Made by a program: the position numbers and the translations under genes. The notes beneath the pieces were generated by a model. The model had not been told where the DNA came from, searched no databases, and was given only the letters and a program-made list of their open reading frames with translations. Of a stretch of 64,000 bases of DNA, positions 54,619-62,793 are shown piece after piece (position 1 is the first letter of the stretch; each line of letters begins with the position of its first letter). Source of the DNA: Bacillus aerolatus (lineage in GTDB: Bacteria; Bacillota; Bacilli; Bacillales; Domibacillaceae); contig NZ_WEIO01000004.1 in assembly GCF_009183655.1 (NCBI RefSeq), positions 186,001 to 250,000 on the forward strand, given 5' to 3'.

Positions 54619-55494
54619 CTAACTAATAAATATATTCTTATTATGCCAGTTAAAGTACTCTACCGATGGCTCCACTTCTTTCCACTCCAACAAATCGCTG
54701 CCATCCAAACCTTCAATAAAAGTCTGACTTGTATTTTCCGCTCCAATAAAGTGTTTAGATACCTTAATCTTTTTATCTGGCAACACGGTAACGACCCCTT
54801 TGTCAAAGGCCCAATGGTGAAGTTTGCAAAGAGCGAGACCGTTATCTATCGTACTTGGTCCCTCAAAGGAATGCCAGAGAATATGCGCCGCATCAAGCCC
54901 AAAGGGTGTTTGATTAAATAAAGCTTGAAACCCACACATAGCACACTTATACCTAAAGTTTGCCAGGACATGTCGAGCAAACCTCGGATCACGTTTCACT
55001 AATTTATAGGGGTTGTAAAAAGAAAAGTTAAAATATGTCCGCAACTCATCTTGGATGGTCTGAGGCCAGTATTTTTCCAGTATATAATTGATTAGAATAG
55101 TCCGGCTCCGCTTATCTTTCTCAAGTAATTTAAAAGCTTCTTCATTTATGAACCCATAAACCGATTCTTGTCGAAGAAGTGAAACAGCAGCTGTTTTAGA
55201 ACTTGTTAATTGAACTCCTTCTGGAAGCTTAAGGTCCCAAATTGGGGATGAATTTAGGTGGTGGAATGGCTGAAAAGAATTGGGTCTGCCTGTTCTATTT
55301 CCAAAGCTTTTTATTATTAAATCGAGCTCTGCCTCTACCTCTTTGTAATGAAATTTATTTTTTATATTTTCATCACGATCAATTTTAGAAAGGAGAAGCA
55401 ATAGTAGGAGCGGCTTCTTTAGCGCTGTGCCTGCTTTACTGGAACGATGCAGTTTCATCTCATCTATCCATTGCAGAAGAGTATTAATGTCCAT
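54619..55494 (-). CDS. Phosphorothioated-DNA-binding HNH endonuclease
   Basis: A 291-residue nuclease. The N-terminal part has the sulfur-binding-domain pattern QPFHHLNSSPIW at about 75-86, which recognises phosphorothioate DNA in ScoMcrA-type enzymes. The C-terminal HNH zinc finger has C184/C187 (KCAMCG), H204 and H208 (DAAHILWH) and C223 with H226/H227 (LCKLHHWAF). Such enzymes cut PT-DNA, which is paradoxical beside an active dnd operon: it would cut self. It may be inhibited, specific to other PT motifs, or used for incoming modified DNA. AAAGGAG precedes the ATG. It is the first gene of the minus-strand set. Confidence 0.9.
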   Translation of the reverse strand: MDINTLLQWIDEMKLHRSSKAGTALKKPLLLLLLLSKIDRDENIKNKFHYKEVEAELDLIIKSFGNRTGRPNSFQPFHHLNSSPIWDLKLPEGVQLTSSKTAAVSLLRQESVYGFINEEAFKLLEKDKRSRTILINYILEKYWPQTIQDELRTYFNFSFYNPYKLVKRDPRFARHVLANFRYKCAMCGFQALFNQTPFGLDAAHILWHSFEGPSTIDNGLALCKLHHWAFDKGVVTVLPDKKIKVSKHFIGAENTSQTFIEGLDGSDLLEWKEVEPSVEYFNWHNKNIFIS

Positions 55495-55520
55495 ATCTGT
55501 GCTCCTTTAAAAATAGATGG

Positions 55521-55841
55521 TTATTTAGCTTCAATCAAAAAAATCCGCTCATCAAATCCGCCACGTTTAGCCGCTTTTTTCTTGCGGATCTCTTCAAGTT
55601 GATTGTAATCTGCTCCGTGAATAGCAGCAGCTGCATGGATGAGCTCAAGCAGGTCGGCGAGCTCTTCTAATGCTTTTTCGTCGTTGACGGCTGATTCATA
55701 TTCCGTCAGTTCTTCGGTCATTTTTTTGCGGACTTCGGCTTCGTATTCTATTTCGTTAAGAATGCGGGTGCTGCATGTTTTTCCGGAGTTCCCGATAATT
55801 TCCGGAATGCGGTTGCGGACGAGTTTGTTGTATATTGGCAT
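55521..55841 (-). CDS. MazG-like nucleotide pyrophosphohydrolase
   Basis: A 106-residue all-helical hydrolase starting MPIYNKLVRNRIPEII, with the metal-binding acidic helices TEELTEYESAV and ALEELADLLELIHA typical of MazG/phosphoribosyl-ATP pyrophosphohydrolase-like house-cleaning enzymes. It hydrolyses NTPs or related nucleotides to the monophosphate and pyrophosphate. GGGGAG before the ATG. It borders the defence island and could be part of it or a normal chromosomal neighbour. Confidence 0.85.
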   Translation of the reverse strand: MPIYNKLVRNRIPEIIGNSGKTCSTRILNEIEYEAEVRKKMTEELTEYESAVNDEKALEELADLLELIHAAAAIHGADYNQLEEIRKKKAAKRGGFDERIFLIEAK

Positions 55842-55965
55842 GGCTTTCTCCCCTCAATTAGTATCTGCCACTATTTTACCAGATTATCAACTTTCATAAA
55901 TACTTAACCGCTTCATCATGAAACACCCACAGCTTCTTCTAGGAGCTAGATATTAGTCTTAACAA

Positions 55966-56150
55966 TTAAAGTATCCGTTTATATAACCAGTTGATTGCAT
56001 TTTTCATTGTACCTGGAATGGAGAAGTTATATTCAGGGACTGCCAATAATACTGCCTCTGAACCTTTAACATCATCTTTCAACTTTTTTACGTTTGCTGG
56101 GGCTTTGTGCGATGCTTTTCTTTTACACACTATAAGCCCGCATTTTATAA
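55966..56150 (-). pseudogene. NADPH-dependent FMN reductase remnant
   Basis: A minus-strand frame reads LKDDVKGSEAVLLAVPEYNF and SIPGTMKNAINWLYKRIL before a stop at 55966. The PEYN...SIPG..KNAIDW motif is that of the flavodoxin-like NADPH-dependent FMN reductases. Upstream there is only a short KCGLIVCKRKASHK relic of the N-terminus, with the region between deleted, so it is a decayed gene at the right edge of the island. Confidence 0.7.
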
Positions 56151-56210
56151 TAAGTAGGCGATATGAAGAATAACTATATGACGTCCTGGGCGTCTAAGGA
56201 TGAGGAATAT

Positions 56211-57086
56211 ATGGATACCATTACGCATACGTTGTTTGGCCTTGGAATTTATAAAGCGGTCAATAAAGAAAAAATGAGCAAAAAAGAAAAACAAGCTCTT
56301 CTTTTTACCTCTGTAGGGGCGAGCCAAATTCCTGATATTGATGTGATTTCACAGCTTTGGGACACAGCGGGGCAATATCAAATGTGGCATCGCGGAATTA
56401 CCCACTCTGTCTTCCTTACACCAGTATGGGCCTTGTTATTTTTTATGCTCAACTATCTTTTTTTCCGTCTCAAAAGCTGGCCTTTCTTTTGGATTGCTCT
56501 TCTTGCTGTATTTATTCACGATACAAGTGATGTTTTCAATGCGTGGGGAACTGGATATTTTGAGCCTTTTTCAAACGCAAGGCTGACATTTGGCACCATT
56601 TCCATTATCGATTTTGTTATTTGGTTCCTCTTCTTATTAGCTTTTGTTATGGCCAAAAAAGTAAAAACGATGAAAGAATATCGTCTTTACCGTATCACCT
56701 GGGCTTTGATTGCGGTTCATGTTATCGCTCAGTCTGCCCAAGGATATATTGTTTATAAGCAGTATAAACCCCATTATGAACAAGTCGCTTTATCAGCCAG
56801 CTTTATTCCATGGAATTATTCGATTATCGGTAAAGATGGGAACAGAGTGGATATCATTCAGGATTCACTCTTAACGAAAGGAAATTTGATGTACAAACTG
56901 CAATCGGGCAGTGATCACGACTTAGACACATTATTTAAGCAGAACCCGAAAGCCCAAACATTATATGAATGGTCCCCTTTTGTGGTGGTCGTGGATAATA
57001 ACCAGCAGCTTGGTATTTATGATCCAAGATTTTATCGGAAAGGCCAATCGTTCCTCTTTGAATACATTGACAAAACTCAAAAATAA
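56211..57086 (+). CDS. YfhP-like membrane metal-dependent hydrolase (DUF457)
   Basis: About 291 residues with four to five membrane helices. The metal-binding pattern starts MDTITHTLFG, with DIDVISQLW, WHRGITHSVF and HDTSDVFNAWGT, as in the LexA-binding/inner-membrane metal-dependent hydrolase family and B. subtilis YfhP. The C-terminal half is soluble. ATG at 56211 chosen since GAGG precedes it and family members start MDT.TH; an ATG at 56163 lacks a site. Substrate unknown. Confidence 0.82.
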   Translation: MDTITHTLFGLGIYKAVNKEKMSKKEKQALLFTSVGASQIPDIDVISQLWDTAGQYQMWHRGITHSVFLTPVWALLFFMLNYLFFRLKSWPFFWIALLAVFIHDTSDVFNAWGTGYFEPFSNARLTFGTISIIDFVIWFLFLLAFVMAKKVKTMKEYRLYRITWALIAVHVIAQSAQGYIVYKQYKPHYEQVALSASFIPWNYSIIGKDGNRVDIIQDSLLTKGNLMYKLQSGSDHDLDTLFKQNPKAQTLYEWSPFVVVVDNNQQLGIYDPRFYRKGQSFLFEYIDKTQK

Positions 57087-57140
57087 GTTAGACGTAACAA
57101 ACCGCATCTTAGAGTCAATATAGATAAATTCCAAACTAAA

Positions 57141-57179
57141 GGACCAAGACATACTAAACATGTCTTGGTCCTTAGTTTT
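57141..57179. terminator. Bidirectional terminator
   Basis: GGACCAAGACAT pairs perfectly with ATGTCTTGGTCC, 7-base loop, followed by TTAGTTTTA. It sits between the convergent YfhP-like gene and the 43-aa gene. Confidence 0.92.
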
Positions 57180-57309
57180 ACTTGTTTTCCGATTCATTTT
57201 TTCCCGCATCTTCAGCTAGCTGCTCGAAAGACTTGACTTTGCCATGTGGGTTTTGCGATTGCTTTCGGCCTTTCCATTGTCGTTCTTCTTGTCGTTTAGA
57301 TTCAGTCAT
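57178..57309 (-). CDS. Small basic protein (43 aa), DUF6254-like
   Basis: ATG preceded by AAAGGGG. The product starts MTESKRQEERQWKGRKQSQN and continues PHGKVKSFEQLAED, resembling the short DUF6254 proteins of Bacillus from memory. Function unknown. The terminator at 57141-57179 directly follows the stop. Confidence 0.65.
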   Translation of the reverse strand: MTESKRQEERQWKGRKQSQNPHGKVKSFEQLAEDAGKNESENK

Positions 57310-57476
57310 CTCGAAGTGCCCCTTTACATAAAGTGATTCACTAATAGATTAACCTTTAAGGCAATTTTTATGCTAAGCAGAAAAATCATGACACTCCCTA
57401 ACAACGAGCGGTTAACTTCATTGTGCCTCCGCCATTGAATGGCAGAACAATTACAGCCACACAGAGATTCTTCTCT

Positions 57477-58154
57477 TCATGATCGTATACGTTTTAAGCC
57501 TTCTCTCACGGCTAAATTTGATAAATTATGGCTTTCTATGAAATGAACAACAGCATCCGGATTCGTTTTGGAATACTCTCTCAACGACCATCCAATCGCT
57601 TTTTGTATAAAGAACTCCTTAATGTGAGCTGTACGCTCAATAATGGAAAACAACAGTTGTTCATCCGTTTGACCTTTATATTTCAATTGGAAAAGAATCA
57701 TTGTCCGCTTTAGCCACACATTTTCTGACTGAAGCCACTCGCCACCGCGTTCTGTAATAAAGTGTGGATATTTTAAAAACAACTCTCCAACTAAATGGCT
57801 CGCAATCGTATCAACCGTATCCCACCATGATTTTGTTACAATTAAATATTCCAGCAAATCGATATCTGTTGCTGCTAAATGCTGTTTCTTTTTAACGAGG
57901 TAGTCCAGCGCAATGTATTGATATTCCCTTTCAGGCACTTCCCACAATTCAGTAATGAAGGGCCGCAGCGATTCGTTTGGAATCAGGCCGACGCTTTTCA
58001 GCCACTTTGCAGAAATTTGTTTTCTCTCAGGCGCCCTAATACCAATAAACGGAAATAACCCCTTCATATACTTCTCCATTGCAATAGCGTTTTCCGGGTT
58101 GCGATGCTCTTCCAACATAGTGACCAATGAATGCATATATGGTTTGCTATCCAT
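57477..58154 (-). CDS. alkD: AlkD-type DNA alkylation-repair glycosylase
   Basis: A 225-residue HEAT-repeat DNA glycosylase that excises N3- and N7-alkylpurines without base flipping. The active-site signature is TKSWWDTVD at about 108-115, corresponding to the Trp/Asp pair of B. cereus AlkD, and IQKAIGWSLREY with a second key Trp follows. AGGGGAAA precedes the ATG. Single gene. A more distant family member is at 8113-8820. Confidence 0.93.
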   Translation of the reverse strand: MDSKPYMHSLVTMLEEHRNPENAIAMEKYMKGLFPFIGIRAPERKQISAKWLKSVGLIPNESLRPFITELWEVPEREYQYIALDYLVKKKQHLAATDIDLLEYLIVTKSWWDTVDTIASHLVGELFLKYPHFITERGGEWLQSENVWLKRTMILFQLKYKGQTDEQLLFSIIERTAHIKEFFIQKAIGWSLREYSKTNPDAVVHFIESHNLSNLAVREGLKRIRS

Positions 58155-58327
58155 TTCTTTTTCCCCTGCCTTTCAATAAGCTTTCTTGTCGTATGCAATT
58201 TTCTTTCTGTTTCGTTGTTATGATAACTACCATTATACAGAACTTGGGGAGGTGCCCTGCTTTTTCGAGTCTTGAAGTGCAGCGGCTAAGATGTGTGAAA
58301 TTCATTTATAATTAGTTCACTCTGCGC

Positions 58328-59251
58328 TTAGAAGAGTATTTTTGATAGATAGACAACAATTGCCACGGTGAAGCTGCTGAGAATAGTTGTGAGCAGGACG
58401 GTTTGTGAAGCGAATTCCGGATAATTATCGTATTCAAGTGCCAGTAAAGCGCTGTTTCTTGATGTCGGAAAGGAGCTGGCAATAAAAAGCGCCTGCGCAG
58501 TTGTGTCTGATAATCCGAGCAAGAATATAAGTGATAACGCAATAGCAGGAGAAATAACGAGACGGCCGAGGACCGCCCAGACAATCGGTCTAGAAATACG
58601 AGTAATTTTTAAATAAGCTACTTGTGCTCCAAGCGTTACGAGAGCAATGGCCAAAAAGGCATTAGAGGTATTTTCTATCGGTTTCCACAAAAAATCAGGG
58701 ATATCAATATGCAGCCAGCGCAGTAAAACAGCAAGAAGCAAAGCATAAATAACAGGCAGCTTCATAATTTTTTTCACGATCGCCATCCCGCTGCTTTGAG
58801 CAGAAACCGAATTGTAAAATCCATATGTGAAGGTGAGTAAGTTCTGGAAAATGGAAACGATAATCTGGATGGACATGCCGGCCGGATTGGCGGAAAAAAC
58901 AAGCTCACTAACGGGAAGTCCATAATTGCCCGAATTGCTCAAAACTAAGCTGTTTTTAAAGGTGGCTGACAGCCGGCGGTCAAATCCATTTGCTTTAGCC
59001 AGCAACATGCTAATGAAAATAAGGAGCAAATTAAACAGCAGTAAAAATAAAAGCGTTTGACCAACCAATTTTCCGGACATATTGCTTTCATAAATATTCA
59101 CAAAACAAACAGCCGGCAGCAAAAAATTCACCGTTATCGTTGATAATGTGGATAAATCGAGCTTCAGTAAGCGATGCAGGCCTGCCCCCGCTCCAATCAA
59201 TACAAACAACGGAAAAATAATATTCAATAAAATTTGATAAAAAATCTCCAC
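58328..59251 (-). CDS. AEC-family transporter
   Basis: About 307 residues with roughly ten hydrophobic helices, of the auxin efflux carrier family: IIFPLFVLIGAGAGLHRLL, LPAVCFVNIY, SNSGNYGLPVSELVF and a C-terminal SSFPTSRNSALLALEY. Bacterial members carry malate, malonate or other organic anions. I prefer the GTG at 59251 with AAAGGTGAG upstream; a GTG at 59260 is also possible. Upstream is the 21-bp array at 59277-59381. Confidence 0.85.
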   Translation of the reverse strand: MEIFYQILLNIIFPLFVLIGAGAGLHRLLKLDLSTLSTITVNFLLPAVCFVNIYESNMSGKLVGQTLLFLLLFNLLLIFISMLLAKANGFDRRLSATFKNSLVLSNSGNYGLPVSELVFSANPAGMSIQIIVSIFQNLLTFTYGFYNSVSAQSSGMAIVKKIMKLPVIYALLLAVLLRWLHIDIPDFLWKPIENTSNAFLAIALVTLGAQVAYLKITRISRPIVWAVLGRLVISPAIALSLIFLLGLSDTTAQALFIASSFPTSRNSALLALEYDNYPEFASQTVLLTTILSSFTVAIVVYLSKILF

Positions 59252-59276
59252 TCCGCTCACCTTTTTCTTTAAGTTA

Positions 59277-59381
59277 GATAATAAAATGACGAATTCGGAT
59301 AATAAAACAGCTTATTTGGATAATAAACAGGAGAAATTAGCTAATAAGGCACTTTATTCGGATAAAAAATAGCGAAAAGCA
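59277..59381. repeat. 21-bp-period array, core GATAATAAA
   Basis: Five units start at exactly 59277, 59298, 59319, 59340 and 59361. Each begins GATAATAAA or a variant (GCTAATAAG, GATAAAAAA), then 12 variable bases. The period equals that of the array at 9032-9157 although the core word is unrelated. It lies between the tctA terminator and the start of the AEC gene. One plus-strand frame is open through it (DNK every seven residues, to a stop at 59370), but there is no convincing ribosome binding site. Confidence 0.8.
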
Positions 59382-59405
59382 ACAAAGTCTACAAAAACAG
59401 CAAAG

Positions 59406-59428
59406 AAGCAGGCGATCTCCGCCTGCTT
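59406..59428 (-). terminator. Terminator of tctBA
   Basis: AAGCAGGCG pairs perfectly with CGCCTGCTT, 5-base loop. On the minus strand it is followed by CTTTGCTGTTTTTG, just past the tctA stop. Confidence 0.85.
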
Positions 59429-59436
59429 TCGCTGTT

Positions 59437-60963
59437 TTACCCTTCTTCATTAATGACCACTTCCCGGCCTTTCCACTTTAAAAAGAGCGGAATACAAATC
59501 CACAAAGCTCCAATAATTAAAAAGAGAAGAGAAACCGGACTTGTCACAAAGATTGAAAATTCACCGTCCGAGGCAGTTAACGCCCGGCGCATATTGTTTT
59601 CAATCATTGGCCCGAGAACAAGCGCAAGAACGAGCGGCGCAACCGGGTAATCATATTTTGTGAAATAATAGCCGAGCACACCACAAGCAAGAAGCAGCAT
59701 TAAATCAAATGTATTGAATTGAACAGCATACACACCGAAAATCGAAATAGCGATAATAATCGGAAGCAAATACTTAGCCGGTGTTTCAATGACCTTCGCA
59801 AATACTTTAACGAGCGGCATATTCAAGGCTAGCAGCATGACGTTTCCAATAAACATACTGGCAATAAGCCCCCACGCCACTTGTGGATGGTCTTCGAAGA
59901 GAAGCGGGCCTGGCTGGATGTTATACATGATTAAAGCTCCCATCAAAATCGCTGTCGTCCCTGAGCCCGGAATACCCATTGTCAGCAATGGAATCATCGC
60001 TCCGCCGGATGCACCGTTGTTCGCCGATTCAGGAGCAGCAACTCCGGCAATCGCCCCTTTTCCGAATTTCCCCGGATGTTTGCTTAATTTCTTTTCCGCA
60101 ATGTACGAAAAGAAAGAAGCAAGTGTTGCTCCAGCACCGGGCAGCACTCCGATGAAAAACCCGAGCAGCGATCCCCGTAAAATGGGTGTGGAACTGTCTT
60201 TCAAATCTTGTTTTGTCGGCAAGATCCGGCCCACTTTCGAAACTTGTCCCTCTTCATTGTCTCTGTCCAAAATCGTCCGGAACACTTCCCCCAGCGCAAA
60301 CAAACCGACAGCTACCGTTAAAAATTCAAGTCCAGAGTATAGATTAGGGAAATTATACGTAAAGCGCGACACACCTGATACATTATCGACGCCAATTGTT
60401 GCCAGCAAAAGCCCCATGACTGTCATAATTAACGCTTTTGTAATGGATTTTCCGGCAAGTCCGCTGACTGCACAAAGACCGAGCAGCATTAAGGAAAAAT
60501 ACTCAGCCGGACCGAATGAAAGAGCTAGTGCGGATAAAGGTTCTGCTAATAAAGCCAGCCCTAATAATGAAATAATTCCAGCAACGAATGACCCGATCGC
60601 AGCAATGGATAAAGCGGCTCCTGCTCTTCCTTGTTTGGCCATTTGATAGCCGTCAAGAGCCGTCACAACCGAGGATGATTCTCCCGGTGTATTTAACAAA
60701 ATCGAAGTAGTCGAGCCGCCGTACATAGCCCCATAATAAACACCGGCAAGTAAAATAATGGAACTAGCCGCAGCGCTTTCGGCATCAAGACCTGATGTCA
60801 GTGTGGCAGTAATCGGTATTAAAAGCGCCACACCGCTCATCGGCCCAATTCCCGGAAGCACCCCGACCGCCGTGCCGATTAGTACGCCGAAAAACGCGAA
60901 TAATAAATTTTGCCACTGCAAAGCCACACTAAATCCATTTATAAGAAATTGAATGGTTTCCAT
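59437..60963 (-). CDS. tctA: TctA, tripartite tricarboxylate transporter large permease
   Basis: A 508-residue protein with about 11-12 membrane helices. TctA features: GTAVGVLPGIGPMSGVALL, YYGAMYGGSTTSILLNTPGE and GVLPGAGATLASFFSYIAEK. With TctB and the periplasmic-type binding protein TctC it imports tricarboxylates or similar carboxylates driven by an ion gradient. GGGAGGTG precedes the ATG. It follows tctB by 20 bases on the same strand. Confidence 0.95.
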   Translation of the reverse strand: METIQFLINGFSVALQWQNLLFAFFGVLIGTAVGVLPGIGPMSGVALLIPITATLTSGLDAESAAASSIILLAGVYYGAMYGGSTTSILLNTPGESSSVVTALDGYQMAKQGRAGAALSIAAIGSFVAGIISLLGLALLAEPLSALALSFGPAEYFSLMLLGLCAVSGLAGKSITKALIMTVMGLLLATIGVDNVSGVSRFTYNFPNLYSGLEFLTVAVGLFALGEVFRTILDRDNEEGQVSKVGRILPTKQDLKDSSTPILRGSLLGFFIGVLPGAGATLASFFSYIAEKKLSKHPGKFGKGAIAGVAAPESANNGASGGAMIPLLTMGIPGSGTTAILMGALIMYNIQPGPLLFEDHPQVAWGLIASMFIGNVMLLALNMPLVKVFAKVIETPAKYLLPIIIAISIFGVYAVQFNTFDLMLLLACGVLGYYFTKYDYPVAPLVLALVLGPMIENNMRRALTASDGEFSIFVTSPVSLLFLIIGALWICIPLFLKWKGREVVINEEG

Positions 60964-60983
60964 ATATACACCTCCCGCATAAA

Positions 60984-61430
60984 TTAAATTGGAAATCCAG
61001 GTAACGATCCTTGTAAAACTTCAACAAATAAATAATAAACACCAAAGGAAAAAGCCGCAGCGATCATGATTGTTTTCAGCCAGCCGCCCCGCTCCATCAC
61101 TTGGAAACTGACCATTAAAAACAAAAATGTCGTAATCACATACCCAAGCGATTCAAGAAGATTTACATAAAGCACAGCAGCAGCCAAAATGATTAAGAAA
61201 CGCTTGTAATCTGGCTTACTTTTTTTCTTTTCTTTTCCGCTGTATTTAAATGTTTCAAATAAAAGTCGTATACTTAATAGAATTAATACGATGCCAAGAG
61301 CGATAGGGAAAATATCTGGTCCTACGTTACTGCCGTAGGAGCTTGCCGAAATCTTCCGGCTTTCAACAATAAACAAAGCGCCAATTAATAAAAATATAAT
61401 ACCTGCATAACGATCAAAAGTTTTACTCAC
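60984..61430 (-). CDS. tctB: TctB, tripartite tricarboxylate transporter small permease
   Basis: About 148 residues with four membrane helices: YAGIIFLLIGALFIVESRKI, FPIALGIVLILLSIRLLF and two C-terminal helices. I prefer the GTG at 61430, with GGGGGTGG upstream; an ATG at 61457 has a poorer site. First gene of the minus-strand tctBA unit. Confidence 0.88.
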   Translation of the reverse strand: MSKTFDRYAGIIFLLIGALFIVESRKISASSYGSNVGPDIFPIALGIVLILLSIRLLFETFKYSGKEKKKSKPDYKRFLIILAAAVLYVNLLESLGYVITTFLFLMVSFQVMERGGWLKTIMIAAAFSFGVYYLFVEVLQGSLPGFPI

Positions 61431-61687
61431 TTTATCCACCCCCATTATTCTCTTCATAGATGCCTGCAGCTAGACTTTGTAACCGCTTTCTAAAAATTAT
61501 CAGAATCTTATTTTTATTGAAAGTTTTAAATCATATCTTTAATATTTTTTATATTTTTCACGAAATTTTATAGTTGCGTGAAAATTATGATTTTAATAGA
61601 AAAAATGTGTGTAAACTATTCAGATTTTAAACCCGGTGGTACGATTCAAATATGAAAGCGCTATCAATAATTAAGGGGGTAAGAGAT

Positions 61688-62731
61688 ATGTTTTCTACAA
61701 TCAATTTTAAGAAATGGGGAAGTGTTTTTGCCAGCGGTGCTCTGGCTCTCAGTTTAGCAGCTTGCGGAGGGTCAGGTTCCTCTTCAGCAGGAAGCGGCGA
61801 CAGCAAAGCGGCAGCTTCTTATCCTGAAAAACCAATTGTCATTAACGCACCATCCGGCGCAGGCGGCGGTCTTGATACAACCGCTCGTGCAGTAACAAAA
61901 GTATTAAATGACACAGGGCTGACAAAGCAGTCCATGACAGTCGAAAATAAACCGGGCGGCGGCCAGGCTGTTGGTCTTGCTGACTTTATTAATCAAGATC
62001 CTAAAGATCCTTACCGTTTATTTCTTCCTTCCGCGCCATTGCTCATTAACAATTTGAAAAAAGAAGGAAACAGCCCGTACTCTTATAAAGATTTAACACC
62101 TTTAGCACAGCTGACAAAAGACTATGGGGCCATTGTTGTACCGGTTGATTCTAAATATAAAGATTTAAAATCTTTATTTGCTGATTTAAAGAAAAATCCT
62201 GGCAGTCTCACATTAGCCGGGGGGTCAGCACCTGGTTCACAAGATCACTTAGTCGCCATGCTTCCGGCAGTAAAAGCAGGTGTGGATGCAGCTAAAATTA
62301 AATACGTCTCTTATGATGGCGGCGGGGAAGCGATGACAGCTTTGATTGGCGGAAATGCCGACGTGCTTGCCACTGATATTTCCGGTACCGGCGAATATTT
62401 AAAAGCAGGAAAAGTGCGTGTGCTTGGCGTATCTTCACCTGAAAGACTAAAAGGAACGTATGCGGATATCCCAACTTATAAAGAAGCAGGAATTGATGCA
62501 GAGTTCACCATTTGGCGCGGTCTCTTCGGTCCAAAAGAAATGCCGGACTATGCAGTGGATTATTGGAATAAAACATTAGCGGACATGACACAAACACCTG
62601 AGTGGAAAAAAGTTTTGGAAACAAACGGCTGGGAAGACGGCTATAAAAACTCTGAAGACTTCGTAAAGTTCCTGGACGAACAGGAAAAATTAATTCAAGA
62701 AATTCTCGAATCACTGAACATGCAAAAATAA
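61688..62731 (+). CDS. tctC: TctC, tripartite tricarboxylate transporter binding lipoprotein
   Basis: A 347-residue solute receptor. A lipoprotein signal (GALALSLAAC) anchors it to the membrane. The mature part begins SYPEKPIVINAPSGAGGGLD, and later GGNADVLATDISGTGEYL, typical of TctC/Bug receptors. It is transcribed divergently from tctBA, so the receptor is encoded apart from its permease. ATG at 61688 chosen for the GGGGGT site; an earlier ATG at 61652 lacks one. No TctDE two-component pair is in view. Terminator at 62735-62767. Confidence 0.93.
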   Translation: MFSTINFKKWGSVFASGALALSLAACGGSGSSSAGSGDSKAAASYPEKPIVINAPSGAGGGLDTTARAVTKVLNDTGLTKQSMTVENKPGGGQAVGLADFINQDPKDPYRLFLPSAPLLINNLKKEGNSPYSYKDLTPLAQLTKDYGAIVVPVDSKYKDLKSLFADLKKNPGSLTLAGGSAPGSQDHLVAMLPAVKAGVDAAKIKYVSYDGGGEAMTALIGGNADVLATDISGTGEYLKAGKVRVLGVSSPERLKGTYADIPTYKEAGIDAEFTIWRGLFGPKEMPDYAVDYWNKTLADMTQTPEWKKVLETNGWEDGYKNSEDFVKFLDEQEKLIQEILESLNMQK

Positions 62732-62734
62732 ACT

Positions 62735-62767
62735 AAAAGAGAAGAGACAGCCTCTCTTCTCTTTTTT
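62735..62767 (+). terminator. Terminator of tctC
   Basis: AAAAGAGAAGAG pairs with CTCTTCTCTTTT, followed by T. Confidence 0.9.
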
Positions 62768-62793
62768 ATCCATTCCAAAGGAGTGAATTATAA

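Noticed and set aside
33218-55494. Integrative element with recognisable attachment sites
   Set aside because: No integrase, tRNA gene or flanking direct repeat was seen at either edge of the island.
59789-60646. A 285-codon plus-strand frame opposite tctA
   Set aside because: It is the antisense shadow of a long membrane-protein gene, with no ribosome binding site and no recognisable motif.
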